A DNA stretch of 64,000 nt, from the NCBI GenBank assembly GCA_003483745.1, contig DMYD01000036.1, positions 33,829-97,828 on the forward strand, written 5' to 3'. The position numbers were made by a program, and so were the translations under genes. Position 1 is the stretch's first letter. Each line of letters starts with the position of its first letter. Shown here piece after piece: positions 50,629 to 59,835 of the stretch. The stretch is from Roseburia sp. Its GTDB lineage: Bacteria; Bacillota; Clostridia; Lachnospirales; Lachnospiraceae. The notes beneath the pieces were generated by a model, which saw nothing but the letters and a program-made list of their open reading frames with translations, had not been told where the DNA came from and searched no databases.

Positions 50629-51462
50629 TCACAGTTCATCCATATCTCCCCCGCAGATGCGCACCGATATCTCCGTCACATACTCCTCCACCGTCTCCGC
50701 CATCAGCTGATCCACCGTGTAAACTTCCAGGAACTCTTCCGCCAGTGTAATCTGATGTTCATCTGCATAAGCAAGAAGTTTCCGGTAAGCCTCCCCGATG
50801 TTTCTCCAGTGCCCTTTAAAATAAGTTGTCAGATATTTCCCCGCAGGCATAAAATGGCAGGACATGCCGCTCGGCTTATGTTTCATCAGCAATATTACGT
50901 TGCTGTAATTTGCATAGATCTGCCGTCTGACATCTTTTGCATACTGGATGTAACCAATCTCATAACAGATGCTTTTGCTGTTGTTCTCATAAAAATTGAT
51001 CAGTTCCGCTGTGCGCTCCGCAAATTCTGATTCCGAAACGTCTAAAAATGCATCCATCAGATAATATCTGCCCGGTTTTTCACAGACAAATATCTCATCT
51101 TTGCCTTTCTCTAAATATGCCCTGACTTTTTTACTTTTTTCTTCCATCCACTGCCTGCGATCCTTTAACAGCCGGATTTTTTCTGCCAGAATCTGTTCCT
51201 CTTTTTCAAACAGCTCCAATAATTTTTCCGGAGTCCGGTCACTTAAAAAGGTCTGGATCTCTTTTAAAGACATACCAAGTTCCTTTAGCATAATGATCGC
51301 TTCGAGCACTTCGATCTGATGGATCGAATAATAACGGTACTCGTTATCAAGCACGATCTCCGGCGAAAACAAGCCGATCTTATCATAATGAAATAAAGTG
51401 TTTTTGGTGACGTGCATGAGCTTTGCAAGCTCACCAGTTGTCAGATATTGACTTTTGTCCAC
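50629..51462 (-). CDS. MerR-family transcriptional regulator with effector domain
   Basis: The 277-residue protein has the MerR helix-turn-helix at residues 1-75 (YLTTGELAKLMHVTKNTLFH, YYSIHQIEVLEAIIMLKELG), a linking helix and a C-terminal ligand-binding-like domain of about 150 residues, as in BmrR/Mta-type multidrug regulators. The GTG at 51462 with GAGGGGAG upstream is the likely start; the frame extends further to 51507 through the promoter. It is divergent from the MATE pump, over a 19-bp-spacer promoter with a dyad. Confidence 0.88.
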   Translation of the reverse strand: MDKSQYLTTGELAKLMHVTKNTLFHYDKIGLFSPEIVLDNEYRYYSIHQIEVLEAIIMLKELGMSLKEIQTFLSDRTPEKLLELFEKEEQILAEKIRLLKDRRQWMEEKSKKVRAYLEKGKDEIFVCEKPGRYYLMDAFLDVSESEFAERTAELINFYENNSKSICYEIGYIQYAKDVRRQIYANYSNVILLMKHKPSGMSCHFMPAGKYLTTYFKGHWRNIGEAYRKLLAYADEHQITLAEEFLEVYTVDQLMAETVEEYVTEISVRICGGDMDEL

Positions 51463-51489
51463 TTTTAATCTCCCCTCACGAAAAAGTTC

Positions 51490-51520
51490 TTGACTATATG
51501 GTAACAATATAGTTTATGAT
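51490..51520 (+). promoter_or_regulatory. MerR-type promoter for the MATE pump
   Basis: TTGACT (51490-51495) and TATGAT (51515-51520) are separated by 19 bases. The spacer contains the dyad ACTATAT-N7-ATATAGT. An over-long spacer filled by a dyad is the hallmark of MerR-activated promoters. Confidence 0.88.
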
Positions 51521-51597
51521 AGCATTTGTGTCTCAAAACCGCAATTTCCATCCGCGCTGACACAACATTTAAAAATATTTCAAAGGAGGAACCCATT

Positions 51598-52929
51598 ATG
51601 GCACAGTCCATTGGTCAGAAATTCACACCTGTCACTTTATTAAAATTCGCATTACCATCCATGGTCATGATGGTACTCATGTCCTGTTATACAATCACGG
51701 ACGGCATTTTTATCTCGCGCTTTCTTGGAGATAATGCGCTGTCCGCAGTCAATATCGTCTATCCGGTCATCAATATCGTACTCGCCATCGGCGTCATGCT
51801 CGCAACCGGAGGAAGCGCCGTCGTCGCAAAGAAAATGGGCGAAGGGAAAGACGATGAAGCAAAAGAAAACTTTTCCATGCTCGTGTTTACCGGTGTTGTG
51901 GCAAGTGTTGTCATCCTGATACTGACGATTTTATTTTTAGAGCCAATCTGCCGCGCTCTCGGTGCAAATGATTCATTACTTGCAAACTGCAAAGCATATC
52001 TTTTTACCGTTGTTTTATTTGCCCCGGCGTGTATGCTGCAGAGCCTGTTCCAGACGTTCTTCGTAACAGCGGGAAAACCGCACATTGGCATGACGTTAGT
52101 TATCAGTGCCGGCATCGCAAACGCCGTGTTGGACTATGTATTTTTATCTCCTCTTGGATTTGGCATTGAAGGAGCCGCCTTTGCCACCGGTATCGGTCAG
52201 CTCATACCTGCAGTCGTGGGACTCTTCTACTTTTTCTTTGTCAGGGGAGATCTTTATTTTACAAAATTTCATTTTCATGGAAGTGTCCTTTCCGCTGCAA
52301 GTTTTAACGGTGCATCCGAGATGGTAACGAATATTGCAAACGCTGTGATTACTTATGCATTTAACAAAATCATGCTGCGCCTTGCCGGTGAAAACGGTGT
52401 TGCCGCAATCACGATGCTGCTTTATTCCCAATTTTTATTTAATGCGCTTTTTCTTGGATTTTCCATGGGTATTGCACCTGTGATCAGTTACAATTATGGT
52501 GCAAAAAATACAGGCGGACTGAAAAGCGTCTGCAAAATCTGCAGACGCTTCGTGATCGTTTCTTCTATTATAATTACTATTTGCTGTAACCTGCTCTCCG
52601 AGCCGATCGTGCTTTTATTTGTCGGCGGGAAAACAACGACCTATGATCTCGCCGTGAGTGGTTTTTCAGTGTTCTGTCTGACCTTTTTGTTCAGCGGCTA
52701 TAATATTTTTTCATCTGCTCTCTTTACGGCACTTTCAGATGGGAAAACCTCGGCGATCATATCCTTTACAAGAACCTTTGTTTTTATCCTGCTGTCACTC
52801 CTCACACTGCCAGCTATTTTGGGTGTGACCGGTGTGTGGCTCGCAATCCCGGTGGCAGAGTTTGTGACACTGTTTTTATCGATTTTTTTCAGCGGCGCAA
52901 ACGCTCTATTTATCACTATTCATAACTAA
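51598..52929 (+). CDS. MATE family efflux transporter
   Basis: The 443-residue membrane protein has twelve hydrophobic segments in two related halves (FALPSMVMMVLMSCYTITDG, SRFLGDNALSAVNIVYPV, MLATGGSAVVAKKMGEG; second half GFSMGIAPVISYNYGAKN). It exports drugs or cationic compounds against Na+ or H+. AAAGGAGGAACCCATT precedes the ATG at 51598. Activation by the divergent MerR protein is expected. Its end overlaps the GH42 gene tail-to-tail by 24 bp. Confidence 0.92.
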   Translation: MAQSIGQKFTPVTLLKFALPSMVMMVLMSCYTITDGIFISRFLGDNALSAVNIVYPVINIVLAIGVMLATGGSAVVAKKMGEGKDDEAKENFSMLVFTGVVASVVILILTILFLEPICRALGANDSLLANCKAYLFTVVLFAPACMLQSLFQTFFVTAGKPHIGMTLVISAGIANAVLDYVFLSPLGFGIEGAAFATGIGQLIPAVVGLFYFFFVRGDLYFTKFHFHGSVLSAASFNGASEMVTNIANAVITYAFNKIMLRLAGENGVAAITMLLYSQFLFNALFLGFSMGIAPVISYNYGAKNTGGLKSVCKICRRFVIVSSIIITICCNLLSEPIVLLFVGGKTTTYDLAVSGFSVFCLTFLFSGYNIFSSALFTALSDGKTSAIISFTRTFVFILLSLLTLPAILGVTGVWLAIPVAEFVTLFLSIFFSGANALFITIHN

Positions 52930-55017
52930 AATCCGGTACCCATTTTCCGGCAGGGATACAACTCCCTGCCCTGATGTTCCGGTAATTGTATCTTGGGAAC
53001 TTTCCATTCCCACTCCAGAATCAATTCCCTCCACTGGCTCCCCGGTAAAGAAATCTCTATAACTTCTTCCATCCGTCAGTTTCACACATGCCTCTTTCCC
53101 GGAAAAGTTCAATAGAAACAGGTATTCTTCTGTCCCATTCAACCGGACTGACACATCAATGCCTTTTTGCACTTCCATAACAACCCCAGTCATTCCTTTT
53201 TCTTTCAAAATATCCCGGTACAGTTCATTCAGATACGCCTGCTCAAAACGCGCCGCCAGATAATAACAACGGCCTTTCCCATAGGCATGCCTTGTCGCAG
53301 CCGCCATCCCGGCATAAAAATCATCGGCATACTCCAAAAGCACTTCCGTGTCCGCCTGCGGGTGGATGAGTTCGCAATAACTGTCCACCTGATAGCATCT
53401 GTCCGTGCCACACGCACATGCGGAGTTGTACTCATTTTCGTAGAGTGTGTCCATCTCCTCTGCCCATACACCTGCTGCATCCATCAGACCGCCACCCGGA
53501 AATCCCCCCAGAAAACAGAGATCATTTTCATTGACCTCGCCGCTTCCGTAGGTCAGGACGAGTGTCCCGCCATCTGCCACAAACTGTTTCAGACGCTCCG
53601 CCACGCCCGCACGCAGCAGATAGAGCATCGGTGCTGCGACAATACGATATCCACGAAAATCGCATTCTTCATCGACGATATCCACAGGAATCCCAAGTTT
53701 CCGCAGGGCACGGTAATGCTGCAGGGCTGTTTCATCGTAAAGCCTCGGCTGTCTCCATCCCTGTAAGTGCTCAATCGCCCAGAAATTTTCCCAGTCGTAA
53801 AGCAGCGCTGCCTCCGCCTTTACATCGCTTCCCGCTAAAGGCGCCAGCTTTTCTAAAAGTTTTCCACACCGGCTCACTTCCCGGAATACCCTGGTGTCCT
53901 CTTTTCCATAGTGGTCTACCACCGCACCGTGGAGTTTTTCGGACGCCCCCCGGCTCTTTCTCCACTGGAAATACTGAATACTGTCCGCCCCGTGCGCAAG
54001 TGCTAAGACCGCCGACAGTTCATGTACGCCCGGCTTTTTTAATTTGTTCACTTCCCGCCAGTTTACGACACTCGGCGTATTTTCCATGACAAAATAAGGC
54101 TGCTTTTTGAGACTGCGGAACAAGTCATGGGAAAACGCAGTCTCAAGCGCAATGTCTGCCTCATTTTCCTTTTCGCGTCCCCATTCCGGGTAAGTATCCC
54201 ATGAGATCAGATTCATAAATGGTGCCATTTTCCACGGGTTAAACCCTTTATACATTCCCATCAGGTTGGTTGTGACCGGTATTTCCGGCGTCAGTTCGCG
54301 AAACGGTGCGCTCTCATTCTTAAAAAAATCAACGGTCTGGTCTGTCACAAACCGTTTCCAGTCAAGGTTTAATCCATGCAGCGAATGTTCGCCCCGCACA
54401 GACGGCGACTCAATCTCTGAAAAATCAGAGAAACCATGACTCCAGAAACCCGTCCACCACTGCCGGTTCAGCTCCCCGATATCGCCATGATATTTCTTTT
54501 TCAGCCACTCACGGAAAGCCTCCTGGCAGAGTTCACAGTGACATTCGCCGCCGTATTCATTTCCGACATGCCACATATAAATTGCCGGATGCCTGCCATA
54601 GCGTTTTGCAAGCAGCGTGTTCATCTCAACCGTTTTCTTCCTGTAATAAGGCGAAGTATAGCAATGGTTGTGGCGCTCCCCATGCAGATTCCGGACACGT
54701 TCCGCAGACACCCTTAAGACCTCATTATGATCTCTGTCCATCCATGCCGGTCTTGCACCGGACGGTGCGGCGAGAATCACTTTCTTTCCAGCCTGCGCCA
54801 TGCGGTCCATGATCTCATCGAGCCATTCAAACGTATAGACACCCTCCTCCGGCTCTAAATTTTTCCACGAAAATACACCTACCGTTACACTGTTTAATCC
54901 AGCAAGTTCCATCAGCCGTACATCCTCATCTATGATCCCAGGTGTATCTAACCACTGATCCGGATTATAATCTGCCCCATGTATCAGCTCCTTTGCCCGA
55001 AATCCCATGTTCCCCAT
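52906..55017 (-). CDS. GH42 family beta-galactosidase
   Basis: The 703-residue enzyme has the GH42 barrel (GADYNPDQWLD, MELAGLNSVTVGVFSW, WHVGNEYGGECHCELC with the acid/base Glu, YFVMENTPSVVNWR with the nucleophile Glu), the trimerisation domain (APMLYLLRAGVAERLKQFV) and a C-terminal beta domain. Zn-binding Cys residues of the family are visible (CHCELC). No signal peptide, so it is cytoplasmic. It hydrolyses beta-galactosides such as galacto-oligosaccharides from galactan. It follows the LacI gene by 30 bp as the last gene of the ABC operon. Confidence 0.94.
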   Translation of the reverse strand: MGNMGFRAKELIHGADYNPDQWLDTPGIIDEDVRLMELAGLNSVTVGVFSWKNLEPEEGVYTFEWLDEIMDRMAQAGKKVILAAPSGARPAWMDRDHNEVLRVSAERVRNLHGERHNHCYTSPYYRKKTVEMNTLLAKRYGRHPAIYMWHVGNEYGGECHCELCQEAFREWLKKKYHGDIGELNRQWWTGFWSHGFSDFSEIESPSVRGEHSLHGLNLDWKRFVTDQTVDFFKNESAPFRELTPEIPVTTNLMGMYKGFNPWKMAPFMNLISWDTYPEWGREKENEADIALETAFSHDLFRSLKKQPYFVMENTPSVVNWREVNKLKKPGVHELSAVLALAHGADSIQYFQWRKSRGASEKLHGAVVDHYGKEDTRVFREVSRCGKLLEKLAPLAGSDVKAEAALLYDWENFWAIEHLQGWRQPRLYDETALQHYRALRKLGIPVDIVDEECDFRGYRIVAAPMLYLLRAGVAERLKQFVADGGTLVLTYGSGEVNENDLCFLGGFPGGGLMDAAGVWAEEMDTLYENEYNSACACGTDRCYQVDSYCELIHPQADTEVLLEYADDFYAGMAAATRHAYGKGRCYYLAARFEQAYLNELYRDILKEKGMTGVVMEVQKGIDVSVRLNGTEEYLFLLNFSGKEACVKLTDGRSYRDFFTGEPVEGIDSGVGMESSQDTITGTSGQGVVSLPENGYRILVMNSDK

Positions 55018-55047
55018 TATTATTCCCAGTTCCTTTCTGCAGTCTTA

Positions 55048-56043
55048 CTATTTTGTCGATTCCTTCAGGATCACATTATACCCCATCGTGATCTTGCCCG
55101 CTTTTTCCTCACCGTCTAATGCCTCTAAAAGAACCCTCGCCGCCATCGTGCCGAGCTCTTTGATATCAAAATCCACACAGCTGATCGGCGGGTAATATTC
55201 ATTTAACACCTGGCTGTTATAAAAAGATGCGATCCTGATGTCCTGCGGCACGCGGACTCCGTTTTTCCGCAGTGTATTTAACACATTAATACAAATATTG
55301 TCGTCCATGCACAGGATGCACTCCACACCTTTTTTTAACATTTCTTCCGTGAGCTGCTCTGCCTTAAACACCTCGCCCGCACCGTCAAATATCATCTGCG
55401 GGTCAAAGTCAAGATCGTTGTCCTCGTATGCCTGTAAAAATCCTTTCAACCTGCTCTTTGTCACCACATGGGTACGGTCCGCACAAAACAGTGCGATCTT
55501 ACGGATCCCCATGCGCAGCAGGATCGAAGTCAGATCCCGGCAGCCTGACATCTGGTCGACATCCACCTGCGAGACCGTTTTATCATCATAACTTCCTATG
55601 GCAACAAACGGCACACCACGCTCTTTCAAAAACTTAATATCAAGGGCGTCGGTGATGGTGCGTGTCAATACCACACCATCCACCTTATGCTTTGAAATGA
55701 TCGTCTTTAGCGCATCAATATCATTTGCCCCCGTCTTTGCCATCATAACCTGAAAGCCGCGGATTACGCAGTAATCATACACACTTGAGAGGATTTCCAT
55801 AAAATATGGAAGCAGCGCGTAATCTTTTTCCGCAGGAATCGTCACTAAAATATTACCGGTCTTTTTGTCCGTATATTTACGTTTTCTGACACACGGGTCA
55901 AGATTTCTGCTCGCAATATATTCTAATACCCTCTGTCTGGTTGCCTCCGACAGCCTGCCTTTTCCAGAGATCGCCCTTGACACCGTTGTCGTGGAAATTC
56001 CAAGTTCCTGTGCTATTTCATAAATATTTGTTTTCTCACTCAT
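55048..56043 (-). CDS. LacI family transcriptional regulator
   Basis: The 331-residue protein has the LacI helix-turn-helix (NIYEIAQELGISTTTVSRAI, SGKGRLSEATRQRVLEYI) and a sugar-binding effector domain (DVDQMSGCRDLTSILLRMG, KIALFCADRTHVVTKSRLKG, ISCVDFDIKELGTMAARVLL). Its ATG overlaps the stop of the binding-protein gene. A dyad at 59595-59611 downstream of the ABC operon promoter is its likely site. It probably senses a galactose-containing oligosaccharide. Confidence 0.93.
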   Translation of the reverse strand: MSEKTNIYEIAQELGISTTTVSRAISGKGRLSEATRQRVLEYIASRNLDPCVRKRKYTDKKTGNILVTIPAEKDYALLPYFMEILSSVYDYCVIRGFQVMMAKTGANDIDALKTIISKHKVDGVVLTRTITDALDIKFLKERGVPFVAIGSYDDKTVSQVDVDQMSGCRDLTSILLRMGIRKIALFCADRTHVVTKSRLKGFLQAYEDNDLDFDPQMIFDGAGEVFKAEQLTEEMLKKGVECILCMDDNICINVLNTLRKNGVRVPQDIRIASFYNSQVLNEYYPPISCVDFDIKELGTMAARVLLEALDGEEKAGKITMGYNVILKESTK

Positions 56044-57671
56044 TAAATCCCTTTTGCTTCTTTGTACTCATTGTACTGTCTTAAAAATTCATCGTTTACT
56101 TCGTCCATGCCGGCATCTTTTAACTGCTGTACAAATGCCTCATAAGTTGCCTCTGTGTCATCACCGTAGATGCCGAGCGCAAAACTCATTTTATACTCAT
56201 CCACAGTTGTGGAAACTGCGGTATACTGTGTCTGTACCGGAGACGGATCAAACGTGAATCCAGTCTGTGCCGGAACATACTCCATTGCCTCGCACTGGTC
56301 TGTGATTGCAACCTGTCTCTCATCAAGACCTGCCTCATCCGGCTCATCTGCACGGTTGATTGCCCATGCCCAGTTATTCCAGCCATAGTTTGCTGCACCG
56401 TCTAAGATCACACGGTTGCCGTCCTCATCTAACTCCCAATGTGTTCCTTCCACACCGCCGAGCAGTAAGCGGTTTAAATTCACATCACCTTTCATGTAAT
56501 CAAGAACAAGTGCTGCGCGCTCCGGGTCTGCGGACTTCTGTGTGATCGCAATCGCATCAACAGAATAGCTTCCCCTGTTTCTCTTAACATCCGGTGTCAC
56601 ATCATATACGGCATAAGTGCCTACACCGGCATCCTCAAGATTTTTGCCCGCATTAAATACGGAGGTATTCCAAACAAAAGAACCGGAGGTTCCATTTTCA
56701 AAATATGCCTGTGCATCACTGGTGTCATTGATCGCATCGGTGGACCAGATTCCCCCTTTTGCCATCTCTGCCATCTCAAGACAATAATCTTTGTAAAAAT
56801 CAGAGGTATACAGATAGAAAATATCATCGGAAGCCGGAGCTGCCTCGCTGTTATTTGCAAAATAGTCCCAGTCGTAACCTTCGGTCACACCCTGTAGCCC
56901 TTTGCTCTGTCCGTAAGTTACTAAAAGCTGTTCACGGTTTGCATTGGTATTTAAAGGAGTCACACCTGTCTCGCCCTTTAAGTCCGCAAGCTCTGTTAAA
57001 TATTTTTTGTAATTATCCCAACTGTCCGGTGTTGTCAAACCGTACTGATCGATCAGATCCTGGCGGACTGCAACGATATTATAAGCGGTAAAAGATGCCT
57101 GTGCTTTTGGCACTGCGTAAACATTTCCGCTGATTGCGATCTCATCCCAGCTCTCCGAGGGCTGCAAGTCATAGGACAATGGCATGTACTGTTTTAAAAA
57201 GTCCTGATCTAACTGTTTAAACGCACCGTTTGCTGCCTCTTCATTATAATAGCACCAGGATGCTGTGTAAATCAAATCGACCTGCTCTCCGCCTGCCAGC
57301 AAAAGCGAATATTTTGTCTGGTAATCGCTCCAGTTTAAAAATTCAAGATCAAGCGTGGTATTTAAGTTTGGCTCATAATATTCCTCATTTGCTTTTGCAA
57401 GCACCATATCCATATCTGCCGGTGCGTCTCCGAGCACATACATAACTACCGTTTTATGCTCTGACAGGTCATATCCTTTTCCTGCGTACGGGCTGTCCTC
57501 AGCGATCGCACTGTCATCCCCTCCGCCTGCGGCATCCGTCTCTGCCTGATTCGTATCAGTATTCTTCGATACATTTGCAGTATTTCCGCTGCTTCCACAT
57601 GCTGCGACTGACACGAGCATTGCGGGAACTAACCCAACACTTACTACTTTTTTTACTGCTCCTTTTTTCAT
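56043..57671 (-). CDS. ABC transporter substrate-binding lipoprotein (LplA-like oligosaccharide binder)
   Basis: The 542-residue protein has a lipoprotein signal with VAACGSSG, an acidic Asn/Asp linker to about residue 60, and a large extracellular solute-binding domain of the LplA/YtcQ type (YDLSEHKTVVMYVLGDAPAD, DLEFLNWSDYQTKYSLLLAG, RGSYSVDAIAITQKSADPER). It pairs with two LplBC-type permeases upstream. No ATPase is encoded here, so a shared MsmK-type ATPase elsewhere is expected. The sugar is probably a beta-galacto-oligosaccharide, inferred from GH42 and GH53 neighbours. Confidence 0.92.
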   Translation of the reverse strand: MKKGAVKKVVSVGLVPAMLVSVAACGSSGNTANVSKNTDTNQAETDAAGGGDDSAIAEDSPYAGKGYDLSEHKTVVMYVLGDAPADMDMVLAKANEEYYEPNLNTTLDLEFLNWSDYQTKYSLLLAGGEQVDLIYTASWCYYNEEAANGAFKQLDQDFLKQYMPLSYDLQPSESWDEIAISGNVYAVPKAQASFTAYNIVAVRQDLIDQYGLTTPDSWDNYKKYLTELADLKGETGVTPLNTNANREQLLVTYGQSKGLQGVTEGYDWDYFANNSEAAPASDDIFYLYTSDFYKDYCLEMAEMAKGGIWSTDAINDTSDAQAYFENGTSGSFVWNTSVFNAGKNLEDAGVGTYAVYDVTPDVKRNRGSYSVDAIAITQKSADPERAALVLDYMKGDVNLNRLLLGGVEGTHWELDEDGNRVILDGAANYGWNNWAWAINRADEPDEAGLDERQVAITDQCEAMEYVPAQTGFTFDPSPVQTQYTAVSTTVDEYKMSFALGIYGDDTEATYEAFVQQLKDAGMDEVNDEFLRQYNEYKEAKGI

Positions 57672-57709
57672 TTCCTTTTCCTCCTAAAATGATATATTGT
57701 GAATGACCC

Positions 57710-58603
57710 TCAGCCCTTTACCGCGCCGAGTGTCAGACCTTTTACAAAGTATTTCTGTAAAAACGGGTAAAGCAAAACGATCGGTCCGGTCGCGATCACC
57801 GTCATGGAAAGTTTTAAGCCTTCCGACGGCATCTGTCCAACCTGCATTCCTGTCTGGTTTGCAATTCGTTTTAATGCCTCAGAGCTGTTTAAGATGTTCT
57901 GTAAGGTATACTGTAAGTTCCAGTTGTCACCTGTGCTCATAAACAACATGCAGTTGTACCAGTCGTTCCAGTAAGCAAGCGCCACGAAAAGTGTCAACGT
58001 CGCAACGAGCGGTTTTGCCATCGGCATGATGATGCGTAAATAAATGAAAAAGTCGCCCGCGCCGTCAATCTTCGCCGCCTCCGTCAGTTCAAACGGGATT
58101 CCCTTCATAAAACTTTTTGCAATGATCATATTCCAGACTGAAAAAAGCCCCGGTATGATCAGAGAATAAATGTGGTTGGTAAAATGTAAATATGTGGTGC
58201 AGAGCAGATACCACGGCACCAGTCCGCCGGAAAACAGCGTCGTGAAGAAAAAGAAAAATGAGATTCCGTTTCTCCACGGGAAATCCGGTCTTGAAAGCAC
58301 ATAACCCGTCATAGTCGTAATAAAGATCGAAATGACCGTACCGACAACGGTTACAAAAATCGTGATCCCGTAAGCATGTACGATGCTTTCTGGATTTTTT
58401 AATGCCATCTTATACGCTTCTAATGAAAAGTTTGATGCGTTTAAAAAGAAACTGTAACCCTGCGTCACGATTGTGCTCTCCTTCGTAAATGAGCCAATGA
58501 CAATCAAATAAAATGGAATTACACAGAGTAGTGCAAACAGCGTCACGAGGGTATATGCTAAAATATTAAAGATGATCTTATCTTTTCCCTTTTTAATCTT
58601 CAC
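57710..58603 (-). CDS. Carbohydrate ABC transporter permease, LplC/YtcP type
   Basis: The 297-residue permease has six membrane segments and the EAA motif (ELTEAAKIDGAGDFFIYLRI). The typical C-terminal SEGLKLSMTVIATGPIVLLYPFLQKYF segment is present, seen in short as GPIVLLYPFLQKYF. The start is GTG at 58603 with GGAGGAATCAAA. It is the second gene of the operon, 63 bp after the first permease. Confidence 0.93.
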   Translation of the reverse strand: MKIKKGKDKIIFNILAYTLVTLFALLCVIPFYLIVIGSFTKESTIVTQGYSFFLNASNFSLEAYKMALKNPESIVHAYGITIFVTVVGTVISIFITTMTGYVLSRPDFPWRNGISFFFFFTTLFSGGLVPWYLLCTTYLHFTNHIYSLIIPGLFSVWNMIIAKSFMKGIPFELTEAAKIDGAGDFFIYLRIIMPMAKPLVATLTLFVALAYWNDWYNCMLFMSTGDNWNLQYTLQNILNSSEALKRIANQTGMQVGQMPSEGLKLSMTVIATGPIVLLYPFLQKYFVKGLTLGAVKG

Positions 58604-58666
58604 TTTGATTCCTCCATTTTCTATCCGGAAATTTTCTACTCATACAATTTGTTTTACATTTCCTTA

Positions 58667-59578
58667 TCAGAACAGTGTGTAGTCCGGGTCGACCTTTTTG
58701 ACAATATAGTTTGCCGCAACGATCGTCACGAAACAAAGTACCGACTGATACAGTCCTGCCGCCGCTGTAAATCCAACATTCGGGGAAGTCGTCAACATAC
58801 GGTAAATATAAGTATCAATGATATCTGATGTGTTGAGCAGTAACTGGTTGGAACCTACAAGTTGGTAAAACATACCGAAGTCCCCGCGGAATACGTTTCC
58901 AAGAGCAAGCAGCACCATGATCATAATCGTAGGTTTTAAACTTGGGATCGTGATGTACCGGATCTTCTGCCATACATTTGCACCGTCGATATCCGCCGCC
59001 TCATACAGATCCTTGCTGATTCCCGCGATCGCAGCTAAATAAACAACGGAGCCATAACCGGTCTGTTTCCACAGTCTCACGATGACAAGCACGATCGGCC
59101 ATTCCTTTACCTGTTTGTAAATGGAAAAATTGGTCACACCAAACTGTGCCAGGATGGAATTTAATACACCATTATTTCCAAAAATATTTAACATGATCGT
59201 CGATACAACAACCCAGGAAATAAAATACGGTAAAAACATAAATCCCTGTGCGAATTTCTTGAATACTTTTCCGGTAATCTCGCTTAAAATGATTGCAAAA
59301 CCAACTTCAAAGATTACCCCAAGAAAAATAAAGGCGATATTATAGAGCAATGTGTTTCTGGTCAGCGTCCAGATCTTGTTTGACACAAACAAATACCTGA
59401 AATTGTCCAGTCCGTTCCATGGACTGTGAAAGATTCCCTGCGCGTAGCTGAAATTCTTAAATGCAAGAACAATGCCGCCCATTGGAATATAGCTGAAAAT
59501 AATGACAAATACGGTTGCCGGTATCAGCATACAAAGCATCACACGATTTTTCTTTAACTGTTTTAAAAACCCCTCCAT
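58667..59578 (-). CDS. Carbohydrate ABC transporter permease, LplB/YtcP-partner type
   Basis: The 303-residue permease has six membrane segments and the EAA motif (LYEAADIDGANVWQKIRYIT), preceded by NRVMLCMLIPATVFVIIFSY and GGIVLAFKNFS, typical of LplB. The ATG at 59578 has GGGAGGAACT upstream; the in-frame start at 59590 falls on that ribosome site. It is the first gene of the operon of two permeases, binding protein, LacI and GH42. Confidence 0.93.
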   Translation of the reverse strand: MEGFLKQLKKNRVMLCMLIPATVFVIIFSYIPMGGIVLAFKNFSYAQGIFHSPWNGLDNFRYLFVSNKIWTLTRNTLLYNIAFIFLGVIFEVGFAIILSEITGKVFKKFAQGFMFLPYFISWVVVSTIMLNIFGNNGVLNSILAQFGVTNFSIYKQVKEWPIVLVIVRLWKQTGYGSVVYLAAIAGISKDLYEAADIDGANVWQKIRYITIPSLKPTIMIMVLLALGNVFRGDFGMFYQLVGSNQLLLNTSDIIDTYIYRMLTTSPNVGFTAAAGLYQSVLCFVTIVAANYIVKKVDPDYTLF

Positions 59579-59594
59579 AGTTCCTCCCATCTTT

Positions 59595-59611
59595 GCAATA
59601 CATGGTATTGC
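59595..59611. promoter_or_regulatory. Probable LacI-type operator
   Basis: GCAATAC-ATG-GTATTGC is a perfect 7-bp-arm dyad about 20 bases after the expected transcription start and before the ribosome site of the first permease gene. This position would let a repressor block elongation. Confidence 0.62.
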
Positions 59612-59635
59612 GCATTTCCTTTATCTTGTAAAAAA

Positions 59636-59665
59636 ATTATAACATTTTCATTTTTGGGGATTCAA
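59636..59665 (-). promoter_or_regulatory. Promoter for the galacto-oligosaccharide ABC operon
   Basis: Minus-strand TTGAAT (59660-59665) and TATAAT (59636-59641) with an 18-base spacer. Confidence 0.68.
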
Positions 59666-59710
59666 TTTCTAAAACAGCCAAGAATATTTTATTTTTTTGC
59701 CCTGTTGCAC

Positions 59711-59771
59711 AAAAAAATTCGCAAAACCACTGCGCAATTAGTTTTTATTGCGCTATGTGATTTTGCGAATT
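59711..59771 (-). terminator. Two-tier terminator after the GH53 gene
   Basis: AATTCGCAAAA (59716-59726) pairs with TTTTGCGAATT (59761-59771) over 11 bp, enclosing a second perfect stem GCGCAAT/ATTGCGC (59732-59738, 59747-59753). Seven T residues follow on the minus strand (59711-59717). It separates the GH53 transcript from the ABC operon. Confidence 0.82.
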
Positions 59772-59835
59772 GCTCTGTGTGATGATTCTAATAATTATGG
59801 CGTTGTGAACACATTATTTGTCCTCAACATTATAT

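Noticed and set aside
53167..54089. Overlapping long plus-strand frames (199 and 175 codons) inside the GH42 gene
   Set aside because: Antisense to a confident GH42 enzyme; no domain signal and no ribosome site.
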